In this document: positions 33,278 through 45,322 of the stretch, piece by piece
How the letters are laid out: each line of letters begins with the position of its first letter
Position numbering within the stretch: position 1 is the stretch's first letter
Assembly (NCBI GenBank): GCA_963576725.1
Contig: OY755237.1
Coordinates: 62,845,423-62,909,422, forward strand
Source: Azorinus chamasolen
Taxonomy: Eukaryota; Mollusca; Bivalvia; Cardiida; Solecurtidae
DNA length: 64,000 nucleotides
Direction of reading: 5' to 3'
Position numbers and translations under genes: made by a program
Notes under the pieces: model-generated
The model's input: only the letters and a program-made list of their open reading frames with translations
Database searches by the model: none
Told to the model about the DNA's origin: nothing

Positions 33278-36200
33278 TCATGGAATGCTACAGGTATAAT
33301 GTCAAGTTGCACATACCTTAGGAATGATCTGTGTGATTATAAAATAGATATATGCGGGGTAGCCGAGCATTGGTTGTATGAACATGATTTCCAATTTCTT
33401 AACTGTATTGATAACTGTTACAACAGTCATGCAGTTGCAGATAGAGATTTGTTACTGCCAAGTAAAAGACGGGTGGGGAAAGGCGTAAGTGTGTATTTTA
33501 TGGAAACGGACTTTAGATAAAATAATCACCCCACTTTTCGTAGATGAAGATAGAGTCGTAGGGATCCAGGTTCAGTTAAGCCCCGATGAGTTGATATTTT
33601 TATTTCTGGTTTATCTGCCATGTAGTAACCATCGGATTTTAGAGAGTATATTGATAAGCTAGAAAATATTTTTCTCACGTACAGTCAAAATGGTCTTGTT
33701 ATTGCAATGGGTGATATAAATGCCGAAATTGACTTCTGCAGTCAGAGAAATTCGTACTGTTCCAACATGCTTCGGAGAAATAATTTAATATCAGTTCATA
33801 TGTTAGGGAATAAATCAGGACAAACGTTCACAAACGTAAGTTATAATGGCGGTGTACAGTCAGCAATAGACCACATACTGATATCCTCCGAGAAAGCGGA
33901 TCTGGTGAATAATTGTTTCATTCCAGATGATAATGCATTAAATGTGTCAAGTCACTGTCCTATACTGTGTACGGTAACTATACCGGATTATGTTTCTCTT
34001 GGGCAAAACGGGCCTGGGTCCGATAAGTATAGAATCAACTGGTCGAAAGTTTCTGGATAACATATCTCAGACTATCGGTCTTTTATAAATCAAAATGAAC
34101 GCATTGGAACCGCCCTCTGTAGCGAAATAAACTGTACATCGCAAATTGATCATCTGTATAACCTTATAACGTCTGTAGTAAACAATGCTAGTCAAGCTTG
34201 TTTCCCAAAGTCGAAGTTTAAGCACTTTCTAAAGCCATATTAGGATGACGAACTGAAGGAAGCATGCAAGAAAACTAAATTGAAACGTCGTGCTTGGATA
34301 TCTAGTGGTAAACCACGTGGTAATAACTATAATGAATATATAGAGTACAAAAACGCCAAGCGGATTCTTCGTAAAGTACACAGGAAAAAAGTAAACCAGT
34401 ATCTTGACAAACTTAATGCGGAAATTGATAGATATGCTGACATAGATTCAAAGCTTTTCTGGAAATGCATCAGGCGTCGTCGTAAAAATTCAAGGACGGC
34501 ATTAGGTAATGAATTGGTTTTTAATGATATCGTTTACAGGGACCCGAAAGCCATAAATGAAAACTGGGCCCAATATTTTAAAGACCTTTACACACCTTCA
34601 GAGTCTCCAGGTTTCAGCACTTTAAGTAGAGAACGGATAAATGATGAGTACCATTCTATTGTGTCAAATCTTCCAGATAATAACTATAGTAACAATAATA
34701 TATCAGTTGAGGAATTTAATACAGCATGCAATGCTGCCAAATGCAATAAAGCCTCTGGTCCCGATTGTTGTTTTTATGAAAAGTTTAAGTATGGAGGCCA
34801 CGTTATGTCAGAACTTTGTCCTAAATTGATTAGCTCCATGCTACAGTTTTCTTACTGTCCACTTGAAATGAAAAGGGGTGAAATAATTGTACTGCATAAA
34901 GGCGGCAATAAGTCGCATAATGATCCTGGTAATTATCGGGCTATAACACTCTCGTCCGTATTACTTAAACTCTATGAATCTGTCATACTGTCACGTATGC
35001 GGGATAGTGAATATAAGGTAAACGGTCTTCAGGGTGGGTACCAAAAGGGCATGGGTTGTTTAATGACGTCTTTCCTTTTTAGGGAATGTAACAACTTCGT
35101 GTGTGAAAATAATAGTAGATTATATACATGCTTTTTATACGTGAAACAAGCGTTCGACCGTGTATGGCATGAGGCACTTATGGTGAAATTATACCATACA
35201 GATATTGAAATAAATCTGTTTAAAGCTATACTGGATCTGTATCAGAACATGTTTAGCCGTGTTAGGAGTAATGATTACACGTCTGACTGGTTCCCTGTTT
35301 TAAAGGGTACCAGGTAGGGTGGGGTAATCAGTCCGCATCTTTACCTCATCTTCGTTAATGACCTCCTTGATAAGCTTGTAAATAATGAATACGGATTAGA
35401 GGTTTATGGTATTAACTGCTCTTGCCCTTCGTCAGCTGATGCCATGGCTCTCTTGTCTCTATCCAAATCAGGTCTCCAACAGCTCATGGATATATGCTTC
35501 AAATATAGTTGCAAGTATAGGTACGAGTATAATGCTAATAAATCGGCAGTAATAGTCACAAATGAATATTCAATACCAAACAATCGTCAGTGGTTTCTAG
35601 GTAACGCCCACGTCGCGGAGTCTGATTCTTATATGCATTTAGGAGTTTTATTCCAGAAAAATATAGATTTCATGCATATTGTTCACGAAAGTTCAACCAA
35701 ATTAAGGAAGGCTTTTTTTAGTATTGTGAACTGCGGGATATATGAACATGGGATTAACGCTTTATCAGCAAAACATTTGTATCCCAAAAGCTCTGTACGG
35801 ATGCGAACTTTGGTCAGATCTACCTAGAGATGCAATAGACTTTTTGGAAATCTCTTATCGATTCTGCATTAAGTGCATTCAAAATGTCCCTAAATGCTCT
35901 CGTGCAGTTGTAGCTCTCAGCTCACTATGTATGCTGCCTATTGAAGCATTGATCGATAAGAGGAAATTGGTATTTTTGTGCCAATTATGCCATCTTTGTA
36001 ATGAAAATCCAGTAAAACGACTATGTTATTTTAATAACAACTGTGTTAAAATCAGAGGGTTTATACGAGATATATTTAGAATTTGTAAAAGATACGAACT
36101 GCACGTGTTCTTAGCTGACTTCTGCAATACAGGATATTTTCCGGCAAAATCAGCCTGGAAACGCATTATTACTGAGAATATAAACCTTAAACACATGACC

Positions 36201-36533
36201 TTGTGTAAAGAAAGACTTCTATCCGAAGACAGTCTTCGAGAATTTGTTCTGATACATCCCATTACTGGCCTCCGGCCTTGCTGCTTTTGGCTAATGAGTA
36301 AAAACGATCGTAAAATGCTTCCATTTTCCAAAGCAGCTGTCAAATTTATTAACTTATTGTTTGCAAGACCATATGTCTCGAGTTGTAAGAAATGTAATAA
36401 GCTAACAGATAATTTTGCTCTACATATAGCTTTCCAATGTACATGTACTTCAGATGCTAGGGTAGAGCTTTGGGATAAGATATGTAAGATGTTCGGAAAC
36501 GACGTATTCAAACAACTGATAACTGATAACTGA
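33278..36533 (+). pseudogene. LINE ORF2: AP endonuclease, RT and C-terminal zinc motif, degraded
   Basis: Endonuclease pieces: IMSWNATGIMSS, ICGVAEHWL (Glu), VYLPCSNH, AMGDINAEID and SAIDHILIS then SSHCPI. RT starts near 34720: SGPDCCFYEKFKYGG, DPGNYRAITLSSVLLKLYE, LQGGYQKGMGCLMTSFL and LYVKQAFDRVW (motif A). At motif C the expected ADDM is ADAM (35437 area), so the second catalytic Asp is lost. The C-terminal end carries CKKCNKLTDNFALHIAFQC, a CCHC-type zinc motif common in LINE ORF2. Stops and shifts occur near 33519, 33655, 34058, 34242, 35316 (CAG to TAG in GTRQGG) and 35780. Clade not assigned. Confidence 0.85.
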
Positions 36534-37838
36534 TAACTAGTCCACCTATTGTCTGGACTAACTGAATTTATAGATACTGATCTGAACGGAGTCTGCATTA
36601 AGATTGTAGGGATATTTTGTTTCAGCATCTTGAATTACCGTGACCCGTAGGATTTTCATTCCAGGTTTCAGGATACTAGCTATTTAGAAAACTTTCAGGA
36701 GGTAACTAGGCTTTTAACCTTTTACTTTAGTAATGTTCATGTGAAGATAATGGCATCATGAATGACGATTGGATATATTTTTATAAAGGAACGTTAACGC
36801 GGTAATATCTTGCTAAGACAGGAACTATAGTATAATAATTTTTTATATTATGTCGTAAGCAAGATTAGCCTTACCAGACGGCTGCTACTTGTTACTGTGC
36901 TAATGACGTTTTAAATCATGCTGTAACTGTTAAGTGATTCGTTGTCGCATCAGGATGTCAATTTGTGACACATGTGTTATACTAAGTGTATGTCATAGTT
37001 CATGTACTCGTATTATTTGAAGAAAACAACAGATAGGGATTATTTCCTAGTGAACGACACGATGGTGCTTCGTTTTGTAGTAAGTGGGAAATATGTGGCC
37101 ATCCTGTTGTTTGCTTCAAACGGTATGCAAAGACAAACATTAATCTGTATAGATCTATACATCCATACTGTCGAGTTGGAAGTACATATATGTATTATAT
37201 AATATATGCATGTATCTTAGTAAATGTATGTACTGTTTATCCCTTGAACGGAAACATCCGTTTATACGCTTTAATATGTCTCTATGTTTCGTTTCGTTAG
37301 AGATGTACAACAGGCGTGTCCGAAACGGATCGCGTTTTTGACATATAGGTATTATATGGTATATGTATGGATTCAAAGATGTATATATATTTGGATAAAT
37401 GTCTGAACTCTTTAGATTTGGGGCAGAAGCGTCCGTTTACCTGCTTTAATATGTCTCTATGTTTCGTTTCGTTAGAGGTGTTCGACAGGCGTACTCCAAA
37501 CGGGTCACGTTTTGACATGAATGCTAGTCTGTACTCTTAGGGACTAGTTTGTATGATGTGTATGAGCGTGTGATTGCATCTCATTTCATACATTATATAT
37601 ATAGATAACAATCACTTTTCTTTATTATGTTATGATAATCATGCGTTATCTCTTCTATTTTTTTTCTCGTGTTAATTTGCATTTGTTATATTTGTTTGTC
37701 TCTACGGTACTGTCTTGACCGTTTACAAATGTATTGTCCCACTGTGTACATATTGTTTCGTAAATGTATCGTCTATATGTTCATATGTATGTTATCTTGG
37801 CTCTCCTGTAATGGAGGAAATAAAGATTATTATTATTA
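36534..37838 (+). other. LINE 3' UTR with a two-copy repeat
   Basis: Non-coding. A block around TTTAATATGTCTCTATGTTT, CGTTTCGTTAGAG and CAGGCGT occurs twice (about 37246-37340 and 37424-37519), about 180 bases apart. The UTR ends in AATAAAGATTATTATTATTA, containing a polyadenylation-like AATAAA. Confidence 0.75.
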
Positions 37839-38493
37839 ACCATCTGCTACTTTTGAATAAGGGGGGCTTCATGAGGAAACAGAGGATAAGAAAGATAGTA
37901 CTAGGCCTATTCCTAGACCAAGGAAAAGGAATTTAGTTAGAGATAATATATGTACAGAGGCTGCAAGTAAACATTTACTTGAGTCGAAACAGAAAGGTGA
38001 CGTCACCAACAGTGAATATGTCATTGTGACACATTCCAGTGGGGACGCCTACAATTCAGATGATATAGTACAGATGCCAGTTAGTGGTGATCAAGTTATA
38101 GTTGATCATGTTGGTTCAAGTGAAAGTCGTCCCACAGACAACATAACAGAATTAACTGTATCAACTGATCATATAGTATCGGAAAATAACTTGATTGTAG
38201 AGGATCCTCAGGATATAGTTATTCCTAGACCTCCATCACTTGAAGCTGATAATGTACTTACCTCTGCAGATCATGTTGAACATAAAGAGATAAGACCATC
38301 TCCGAAACCACCCCCAAGAAGATCAACAAGACATCGAAAGCCACCGTCTTATTTTGACGATTACCATTGTTCTGCTATGCAGGCAATGACAGATACAAGG
38401 AGTGAGGCTCTTGATGTTGTATTGCTTTCAGGTGTATTAAACAGGGTTGATATAAATGTTGCTAATAACATTTGGAAAGCAGTCATGGAATGA
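37839..38493 (+). pseudogene. pol: Gypsy Pol C-terminal tail, right copy (includes the 541-bp repeat)
   Basis: Bases 37839-38367 repeat 28112-28652. Unlike the left copy this one runs on to a natural end: after PPSYFDDYH it continues for about 35 residues (MQAMTDTRSEALDVVLL, NNIWKAVME) to TGA at 38491. It keeps the same frame break at the G-run as the left copy, so the break predates the duplication or is a normal feature of the family. Confidence 0.85.
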
Positions 38494-38817
38494 TTTGATG
38501 TGATGTTTTTAAACCATTGTTTTAAATAAGTTATCAATGATCTAGATAGCTGATTTAGGTCATATTTGTATCAGTTTTAACTTATATTGATTTGTATTGT
38601 GAGGTCACAATTGTTTTGTCAGAGGTGGCAGAAATGAGCAATTATATTTTTGTGATAGTTGTTTTTTCTGGAAAAACAGTTATTTGATAGAGTTTAATGC
38701 AAGCAATTTGAGTTGGTTGCATAGAATGTAGTTATGACTGTTTAAAACACTTAATGACACTGGTGTAATATAGTATGGAGAATGATGGGACATCATTTTT
38801 TTTGGCTAGGATGAGAA
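38494..38817 (+). other. Gypsy 3' untranslated region and polypurine tract
   Basis: Non-coding. Ends with the purine run AGGATGAGAA immediately before the right LTR, a plausible plus-strand primer. Confidence 0.6.
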
Positions 38818-39875
38818 TGTAGCAGACAGCTAATTTGTCATTCTGACCTTTCGTGACATTGTATTTTTAGATTGACATCTTTGTTTTATTTATAGCTTGT
38901 TGAACTGGTGTGTCTGGTATATATTTAGCAATATTGTGGATTTGGTCATGTGATGTTGATAGTCTGGTCGTTGATTGGATGTTTGTGGTGATCATTCGGA
39001 TTGTTCCGTATTTTCGCGGCAGTTTTGGTTGTCACTGTGGTCACTCTGCAGTTTGGTTTTGACGAAGAAACATATACATTATATTATTTAACATTGACTG
39101 TTGTGGTAGACCCTGAAGGGTGTGGTCGTTGGTTTGGCGTGAACTTTGATCTAACCATTGTTTATCTCACCACACACATAGGAAAGAGCTAGATGGAGAG
39201 AGAGGGGAGTTTGGGTTTGGCAGAGGATACTGGGCAGGTCCACAACCTGGTAAGATATAGTATTCAATGTATTGTTGGATGTAATTGTTAACTGAGAATG
39301 TCAAGACACATGAGCAAGACACTTCCATATTATGTATTTTATATCTGTAGTAATTTATCAACAATAAGTCTGTCAATAGCACTGCCTGTAATTGTTTGAC
39401 ACCTTATAATGATGTAAGGTTGGTTCATATTCATATAACTACCTTATAAAAATGTAAGGTTGATTAATAGTCATATAACTATTTATTTAATGTGCTATGG
39501 TTTATGTTATTGACATGATTTAGTGGTAACTCTGGGTATGTTATATTTTAGCTCAGAGTCAGAGTCATAGATATAGATATAAGATATAAAGAGATCTGGA
39601 GATATAGAGATATTTAGTGATAGAGATATATAGAGCATAAAAGGATGGAAAGATAGATCAGACTCCCTTGTTTCATGGTGCAGCCAAGTGCTCTACTCCA
39701 ATATATAGAGAAATCCCCAGGCTGTAACATTATATGATTTATTGAATCGTTTCTTCCTTCTTCCCACTTTTTATACGCTGGCCCATTTCTATCTAACAAT
39801 ATAAAACTGTAAATATAAAGACGTATGCCTGGCATTTCAACAACATGACTTTCAGAGTATGGATGCTTGGCAAAG
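38818..39875 (+). repeat. 3' LTR of the Gypsy element
   Basis: Begins TGTAGCAGACAGCTAATTTG, matches the 5' LTR with scattered changes, lacks a 10-base TAAAATACAT stretch present there, and has an extra block of about 65 bases (39705-39770) near its end. Similarity ends at GGCAAAG, 39875. Confidence 0.9.
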
Positions 39876-40072
39876 CAGCTCTAGACAGGACCACCGTGCC
39901 TGATAAGTGCCTTCTAAGATACGATAATCATCGGTTAAGGGCGTAGCTAGTACACACACGTACGCATGTGCGTAACATCAATCTGAAAGATGAAAACACT
40001 ATTATGGACAATATGGAACGAAATGTGAAGGCTAAGGGTGTAACCTTTGATAAACGTTCCGTCTTGTCATGT

Positions 40073-40235
40073 GAATTTTACCCTATTCTCTCATATTTAC
40101 GCATTTTGAAGCCTCTGTAAAAGTCACCCTTTGAAACCATAGTTATAACTAGAACATTTGCTCTTATATGAGCAAATGCTCTATTTATTACAATGGTTTA
40201 AAAACTACACAATTCAATATTTTCCCGGGGAGCAT
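40073..40235. mobile_element. MITE family A partial copy
   Basis: TTTTACCCTATTCTCTCATA, GCCTCTGTAAAAGTCACCC and the palindromic AACATTTGCTCTTATATGAGC, then AAAACTACACAATTC. The orientation is opposite to the copy at 6133. The right terminus is missing. Confidence 0.65.
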
Positions 40236-40399
40236 GCCTTCGGACCCCTGTATAATTTATAGCCACGGTGCGTACATTACAACGCTGAGTGTTCTAAATG
40301 TTCAAATGGACTATTACGAAATTCAAACAGGTCAATCTTATGGTGAATCTAAAGCGGGGACAAACAGTGCATTCCCTAATGAGAGGGCTCCTCTAGAAT

Positions 40400-40993
40400 A
40401 TGACCTTAAGAAAAACAACCGGTTTTGATGCACTATCTGTAAAAATATTAAAATTATCTGGTCAAGTAATATAGCAGGCCAAATTTCCAATTTACTAAAC
40501 CGATCTTTTCAAGAAAATACTTTTTCTAATGGTTTAAAATTTGCCCAGATAGTGCCTATTCATAAGTAAAACAGTGCAATGGATAAAGACAAGTGTCGTC
40601 CTGTCAGCCTGCTCCCAATAACATCAATGATATTTGAAAGGGCCATGCATACACAGCTGCTCGGATTCTTTACGTATTTTTGCTTAGTGCATTAAAAACT
40701 GGTCACGGCTGTGGTACCACTCTACCTAAAATTACAGAGGACTGGAATCATGCTCTTGATAAGGATTTTTATTTAGCTGATGATGATGGATCTGTCAAAA
40801 GCCTTTGATTGTCTACCTCGTGGTTGGATTATTTTAAAATGTAAACACTATGGTCTAACAGACCCAACTGTAGAGTTTATCGAAAGTTATTTAACAGTTA
40901 GAAAGCACTGTGTTAAAATCGGCGCAGTTCCGTAAGGCTTAATCCTCGGTCCGTTGATTTTCAACATCTGTATTAATCAGGTTCAGTTTTCTT
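40400..40993 (+). pseudogene. LINE A, RT fragment 1
   Basis: Reads, with many stops and shifts, TTGFDALSVKILKLSGQ, NGLKFAQIVPIHK, DKDKCRPVSLLPITSMIFE, GHGCGTTL, MDLSKAFDCLPRGW (motif A), HYGLTDPTVEFIESYLT and GLILGPLIFNICIN. This is the RT of a CR1-group-like LINE. It breaks off at about 40990, just before the YADD motif, which is found at 44935 after the minus-strand LINE B. Confidence 0.8.
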
Positions 40994-41642
40994 AGCAACT
41001 CGACAAACACATTGCCTTTGGCCATTTACAAAATAAGTTAGTCAAATATGGCCAAGACATAAAAAAGGAAATTATACAAATGTATATATAAACTAAACAT
41101 TTACATACAATGTATACTATGATAACATTCCTAACGACTAGGAAACAGCATCCAGAGCGTACAATGACTCTTTTCTAATTATTTGTGTATTGTAAATAAA
41201 ATTTGCAATGTTACATACAATCTTTGGATTACTTGACGACATTAGGTTGGTAAACCTATTAACATTAGACCAAGATGTATTATTGATATAGGTCGATCTG
41301 ATATTAGAATATTTTGTACAGCACATAAAGAAATGATATTCGGACTCTACAAAGTTTAGATTGCAGAGTTAAACAAATCCGATCTTCCCTAGGAATATTA
41401 ATATATCTACCCGTTTCAATTTCTAAATTGTGTGACCTAAACGAAACCTGGTAAATTCCTTTCTTTTGGAATCATTTAAAATTAAATTCCTTTTTAAATT
41501 TACTGCAATATAATAACTTTGTTCAAATAATCATTCCATGTTTAGAGATACTGATCATTAATACGCTGTTTAATATTATAAAACACATTGAGATTAATAC
41601 TAGAATCATCATAAATATCATGATGTTCAAGACTATTGACGT
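40994..41642 (-). pseudogene. LINE B, C-terminal and 3' part
   Basis: On the minus strand, after the Naiad F insertion, the sequence continues as LINE B: SINLNVFYNIKQRINDQYL, then IEIGRYINIPREDRICL-like residues and FLYVLYKIF, the usual end of this LINE type. It decays toward 41000, where LINE A resumes on the other strand. Confidence 0.65.
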
Positions 41643-42918
41643 AAATGGAAAAGTAGTAAAGTCAAGCAGGCATACCCACATACAAGACGCAACCACCACC
41701 AAAACACCGATAGACAGCATGACACACATACACACACAACCACACACCAAACGCACACTCACACACGAGATAAACACAGAAAACATCAACAGACACACAA
41801 GAACTAGAGACAAACACTCCATACAGGAACAAAACCACAAGCACAAAGACGTAAGGCAAACAAAAGAAAGGGTGACAAAGAGAGTACCGCCTTGGCACGG
41901 TCAGTATCAAACACCATTGGGGGTTTAAACCGGTTTACGGACATTCTAACCTCACACTTCTCTCAAAGTCACCCTAGCTTTACAAATAGTGCAAATAAAG
42001 GTATCTCCGCCGGACTTACCCACAACATAGACGACGGTGAACACAGGACATGTAAAACAGAGCATAATAACTGTGACAATCCGTCAAATATGTACTCAAC
42101 GACTTTTCTGAAGTCAGAGCACATGCAGGAAAACCGTTAAGGACACGACAGGGAAAAGGTAATACATGAGTACTACCCTCGGCCTGTCATCGCGCAAGCA
42201 AAGAGGGAAGCGTAGCTACCGACTGTAAAAGGGTCGATGACCAAACATGCAGTGCGTTGCAATATAATGGGATCATAACCTTTCTTCTTAAATGTTTTAA
42301 TGCGTTTTATAAACAAATCATGAAAATGGATATGACCCCGGATTTTCCTAAGTTTGTAGATAACATCCCCATAAAAGTCTGGTTGAGAGATGCTTTGTTG
42401 CATTAACATCCGTAGATTGCAATTATATTTACTAAATTCGATAAGAAGTTTATCAGTTATAACTAAATTACGACTGTTAAAATCTTCAAGCAAAGAACAG
42501 CCTCGGGCGAACCGAATACTTTGAGAAATATAAACCCCAGAAGATGTAGAACGGGACACATCTCCATCTAGAAAAGGATAAATAACAATTTTAAAATTAA
42601 AATCTTCTCTTTTATCGTATATTTTGGACGAAACTTTATCATTTGTGATTGAAAGATTCAAATCTAAAAATGAAGCTATAATGTCAGATTGATTCGCTTT
42701 GTTTAAAGACAGTTCTTTTGGGTAAATTGAAGAAATCATAGTTTCAAAATAAGGATTATCTAAATTCAAATATCGTCTAAATACCTTCAAGTTTTATTAA
42801 AAGCATTAACAATATCGGTCTGTGTATCAGGTTTTAAGCTAAGAATAAAATCCCTCTCATAGCAATACAAAAACAAATCTGCAACAAGAGGAACACAATT
42901 TGTACCCATGGGTATACC
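41643..42918 (-). mobile_element. Naiad F: 5'-truncated Naiad-type Penelope element inserted in LINE B
   Basis: The RT enters at IGIPMGTNC (joined directly to LINE B code at 42918) and runs through FNKTSRYLDDI-like residues, SFLDLNLSI, GVYISQSIRFARG and FYGDVIYKLRKIRGH to a stop at about 42171. The 3' UTR holds the AAACCGGTTTA and CCAAGGCGGTAC blocks and a TG-rich segment, ending at CTACTTTTCCATTT (41643). A deletion of about 49 bases right after the stop removes the SECIS-like hairpin present in Naiads C, D and E. A frame break near 42790 and missing QGYRYHKLRKTFSKF residues show further decay. Confidence 0.85.
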
Positions 42919-44932
42919 TATTTTGAAAGCCCAACTCCCTGACACATTATTCAGCCAAATGTCATTATAAACCCTCGATATCAATGAATTTGGATAACTT
43001 TTATATCTAAGCCAAAACAGTAAGCTCTTTGTTTGCATAATATTGAAAGGGAAACCTACCCAGTCCCCCATATACCGCTATATTAGGTGTCTGTTGTCGA
43101 ACTCCGAGCAGAAAGTTACAAAATTTATTATGTATCTTATCGATGTCTTTAAAATCATAAATTCCCCATACTTCTGATCCATAGGGTAGAATAGAAACTA
43201 CCGTCGAGTCAAACAGTGATAACTTAGTCGAAATATCCAGATAGATTTCCTCTGAAAATAGATATTAAGCTGTTGTATGCTCGTAAGGCTTGCTCGTGTA
43301 GCGTTCTAACTGCAAGTTTTAAATTTCCGGTGTATGCAAATCTTACCCCTAAGTAACAAAAACTATCAACAATTTCTAACCGTTCACCATTGATGAAAAC
43401 CTATACTTAAGTGCATGTATTTCAAAAAGATATACTTTTGTTGTAGAAACATTAAGTTTTAGGCCCCATTTAGACGAGTATTGGTAAACACTGTATAAAT
43501 TGGACAGTAAACTATTGGGATTAGTAGTAAGAAGTACAATATCGTCAGCAAATAGAAGCATATAAGAAATCTAGATCACCATCTGTTAAATTGTTAATAT
43601 TGATACAATCCTCAATATCATTCACGAACAAAATAAAGGGAAGAGGCGATAACGGGTCCCCCTGTTTCAATCCGAGTGATATATAAAAAAACTCAGAATA
43701 CGACATATTTGAGTTTCGTACGCAAGCTTTAACATTTGAGTATATGGCTTTTATCATCCTTATCATTTTACAGCTAATTCCTGACGCAATTAGTTAAACC
43801 AAAAGAGCGTCATGATAAAATGCCTTTTCATAATCAATAAAAGCACAAAATAGTTTAGAATTATTGGACAAAACCTTTTGGATGATGGCATGTAAGATAA
43901 AAATGCTATCGGACGTACTCCGATTTTCCCTAACACCAAACTGTGCAGGATTGAACATATTCTCGTTTTCACACCATTTATTTGGTCTATTCCTTAGAGT
44001 GGAAGAGAATAACTTCGCTAAAACATTAACCAAAGTAATCCCCCGATCATTTTAGGGGTTTAACTTATCACATTTTTATAGTCGGACGATAACACTCTTG
44101 CCCCAAGATTCCGGATAAACCACCGATTCAAAAATGTTATCAAATATTATTTTAATATACGGAACAATAAAACCACGAGCATCAATAAAGAAATCAGCAA
44201 CATTGTTGTCTAGACCACTACTCTTATGTCTCCTAAGACTTGAGATCGTATTAGAGATCTCATCAAAGATAAATAAGTCCTCCAGTTCGTCTATAAATAC
44301 TGTATCGTTTCGATCTGAGGAGGCAGTACGAGGATCGAATCGACACTGTGTTGCATTAGACAGATTTCGAAAATGCTCTAGAAAATCATCTAAACCAATA
44401 TTCGAGCAATCAGAATTTCCCGAAGATTTGTACCTTTTGATGCATTTCCAGAATATTCTCGGACTAGATTGGTTGAGACTCTTAATATTCAAGCGTTCTT
44501 TTTGGTAATATTTTCTCTTTGCAATTATTTTCGCTTTACAAAAGTTACGTCTGCCAGCAAGACATATTTGTCGATTTGCAGTATTATTATTGATATGAAG
44601 ATTTCTTTTGGCAATCATAAAATCACTTTTCATAACACCACATGTATGATCAAACCATTTTGCTTTTTTACCACTCGTCGTTTTCTGTAAACCCTCACAG
44701 TTCTGCCATTGAGAAAGTAAGATATGTCATAAACACGACTTGCAAGTCTGCTAATACAAGTATCTATATTTATAGTATGTGGCTGCAAATCATCTTCGGT
44801 TAAACAATCAATATCATGTTTATGGTTATTCAATAGCTCATAAAGTTCATGGGCATTGCAATTTTCCCACACCATTTTTTCAAAGGTATTATTTTGATAC
44901 ATATATAAATCAAAATCAAAACTCAATAGCGC
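42919..44932 (-). pseudogene. LINE B, RT part
   Basis: Minus strand. From the 5' side: ISRLASRVYDISYFLNGRTV, FMIAKRNLHINNN, FWKCIKRYKSS, HKSSGLDNNVADFF, YPESWGKSVIV, then NVLAKLFSSTLRNR and FCAFIDYEKAFYHD (motif A), LGLKQGDPLSPLPFILFVNDIE, MLLFADDIVLLTTN (motif C, both Asp), LNVSTTKVYLFE, VRFAYTGNLKLAV and WLRYKSYPNSLISRVYND. Several frame breaks. The endonuclease domain is missing (5' truncation at about 44932). It is a LINE distinct from LINE A and from the two LINEs in the Gypsy element. Confidence 0.85.
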
Positions 44933-45029
44933 AAGAAGATATTTTCAAGTTGTTCAAGAGAGCGACCTTTATAACTATGCAGATGATAACACTTTATCAG
45001 TTAAAGGTAAAACATACTTTTTCATTATG
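44933..45029 (+). pseudogene. LINE A, RT fragment 2 (YADD motif)
   Basis: Reads DIFKLF then, after a shift, QESDLYNYADDNTLSVKG, the motif C that fragment 1 lacks. It lies between LINE B and Naiad D and fits as the next piece of LINE A. Confidence 0.75.
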
Positions 45030-45064
45030 TGGTGTTTCCTGCATGACTCATTTTTGTACTTTTA
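45030..45064 (+). repeat. Naiad tail scrap at the head of copy D (pseudo-LTR remnant)
   Basis: GTGGTGTTTCCTGCATGACT followed by CATTTTTGTACTTTT equals the last 35 bases of the Naiad 3' UTR (compare 50002-50036, 57065-57100). Penelope elements often start with a copy of their own end. Confidence 0.8.
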
Positions 45065-45322
45065 TTATCACAACAGTGTTGCTTGTGCCGTGTGGTGGCC
45101 GTAAAAAGTCTCCCCGTACACGTAATCGATGTTGTTATCATTCCCTGCAGGATATGCAAGTAACATACACAACTCTCATTCGCCTTTTACATCATCATAA
45201 GTATGTCATGCACCTCGTGGTAGGTGTTGTGTCCACCAACAAGTTGATGCACTCGGTAGCTACACTAATATAAGTGACGTGTTGATGAACACAATACAGG
45301 TGCCCTTATATCACTTTCCAAT

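Larger units (their letters stand above)
28653..37838 (+). mobile_element. second LINE in Gypsy pol, itself carrying a Penelope-like element
   Basis: Its 3' end is precise: GGAGGAAATAAAGATTATTATTATTA joins pol sequence at 37839. Reading back, it contains ORF2 (33.2-36.5 kb) and ORF1 (31.0-33.1 kb). The 5' part is inferred: 28653-29120 is not Gypsy (it differs from the intact tail at 38368) and probably is the LINE 5' UTR, split by the Penelope-like element at TA microsatellites. Both ORFs are full of stops and frameshifts. The family resembles APE-type LINEs common in molluscs and cnidarians; I leave the clade open. Confidence 0.75.
16810..39875 (+). mobile_element. Ty3/Gypsy LTR retrotransposon with two nested insertions
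   Basis: Two long terminal repeats of about 1 kb bound an internal region coding gag and pol in the order gag, protease, RT, RNase H, integrase. Integrase after RNase H is the Ty3/Gypsy order. The element has been enlarged to 23 kb by a CR1/L2-like LINE in its leader and by a second LINE (itself holding a Penelope-like element) in the 3' end of pol. The LTRs differ by several percent plus a 65-base insertion in the right one, so the insertion is old. Pol carries at least one disabling frameshift, so the copy is dead. Confidence 0.95.

Noticed and set aside
37155..37518. Two similar minus-strand frames in the LINE 3' UTR
   Set aside because: They come from a two-copy DNA repeat and have no domain.
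41523..41928. Thr/His-rich and Cys/Val-rich frames around the CA/TG segments
   Set aside because: Both strands of the GT-rich Naiad 3' UTR; no protein.
42160..44932. CRISPR-like or phage-like content
   Set aside because: No short regularly spaced repeats with unique spacers; everything here is eukaryotic retroelement code.
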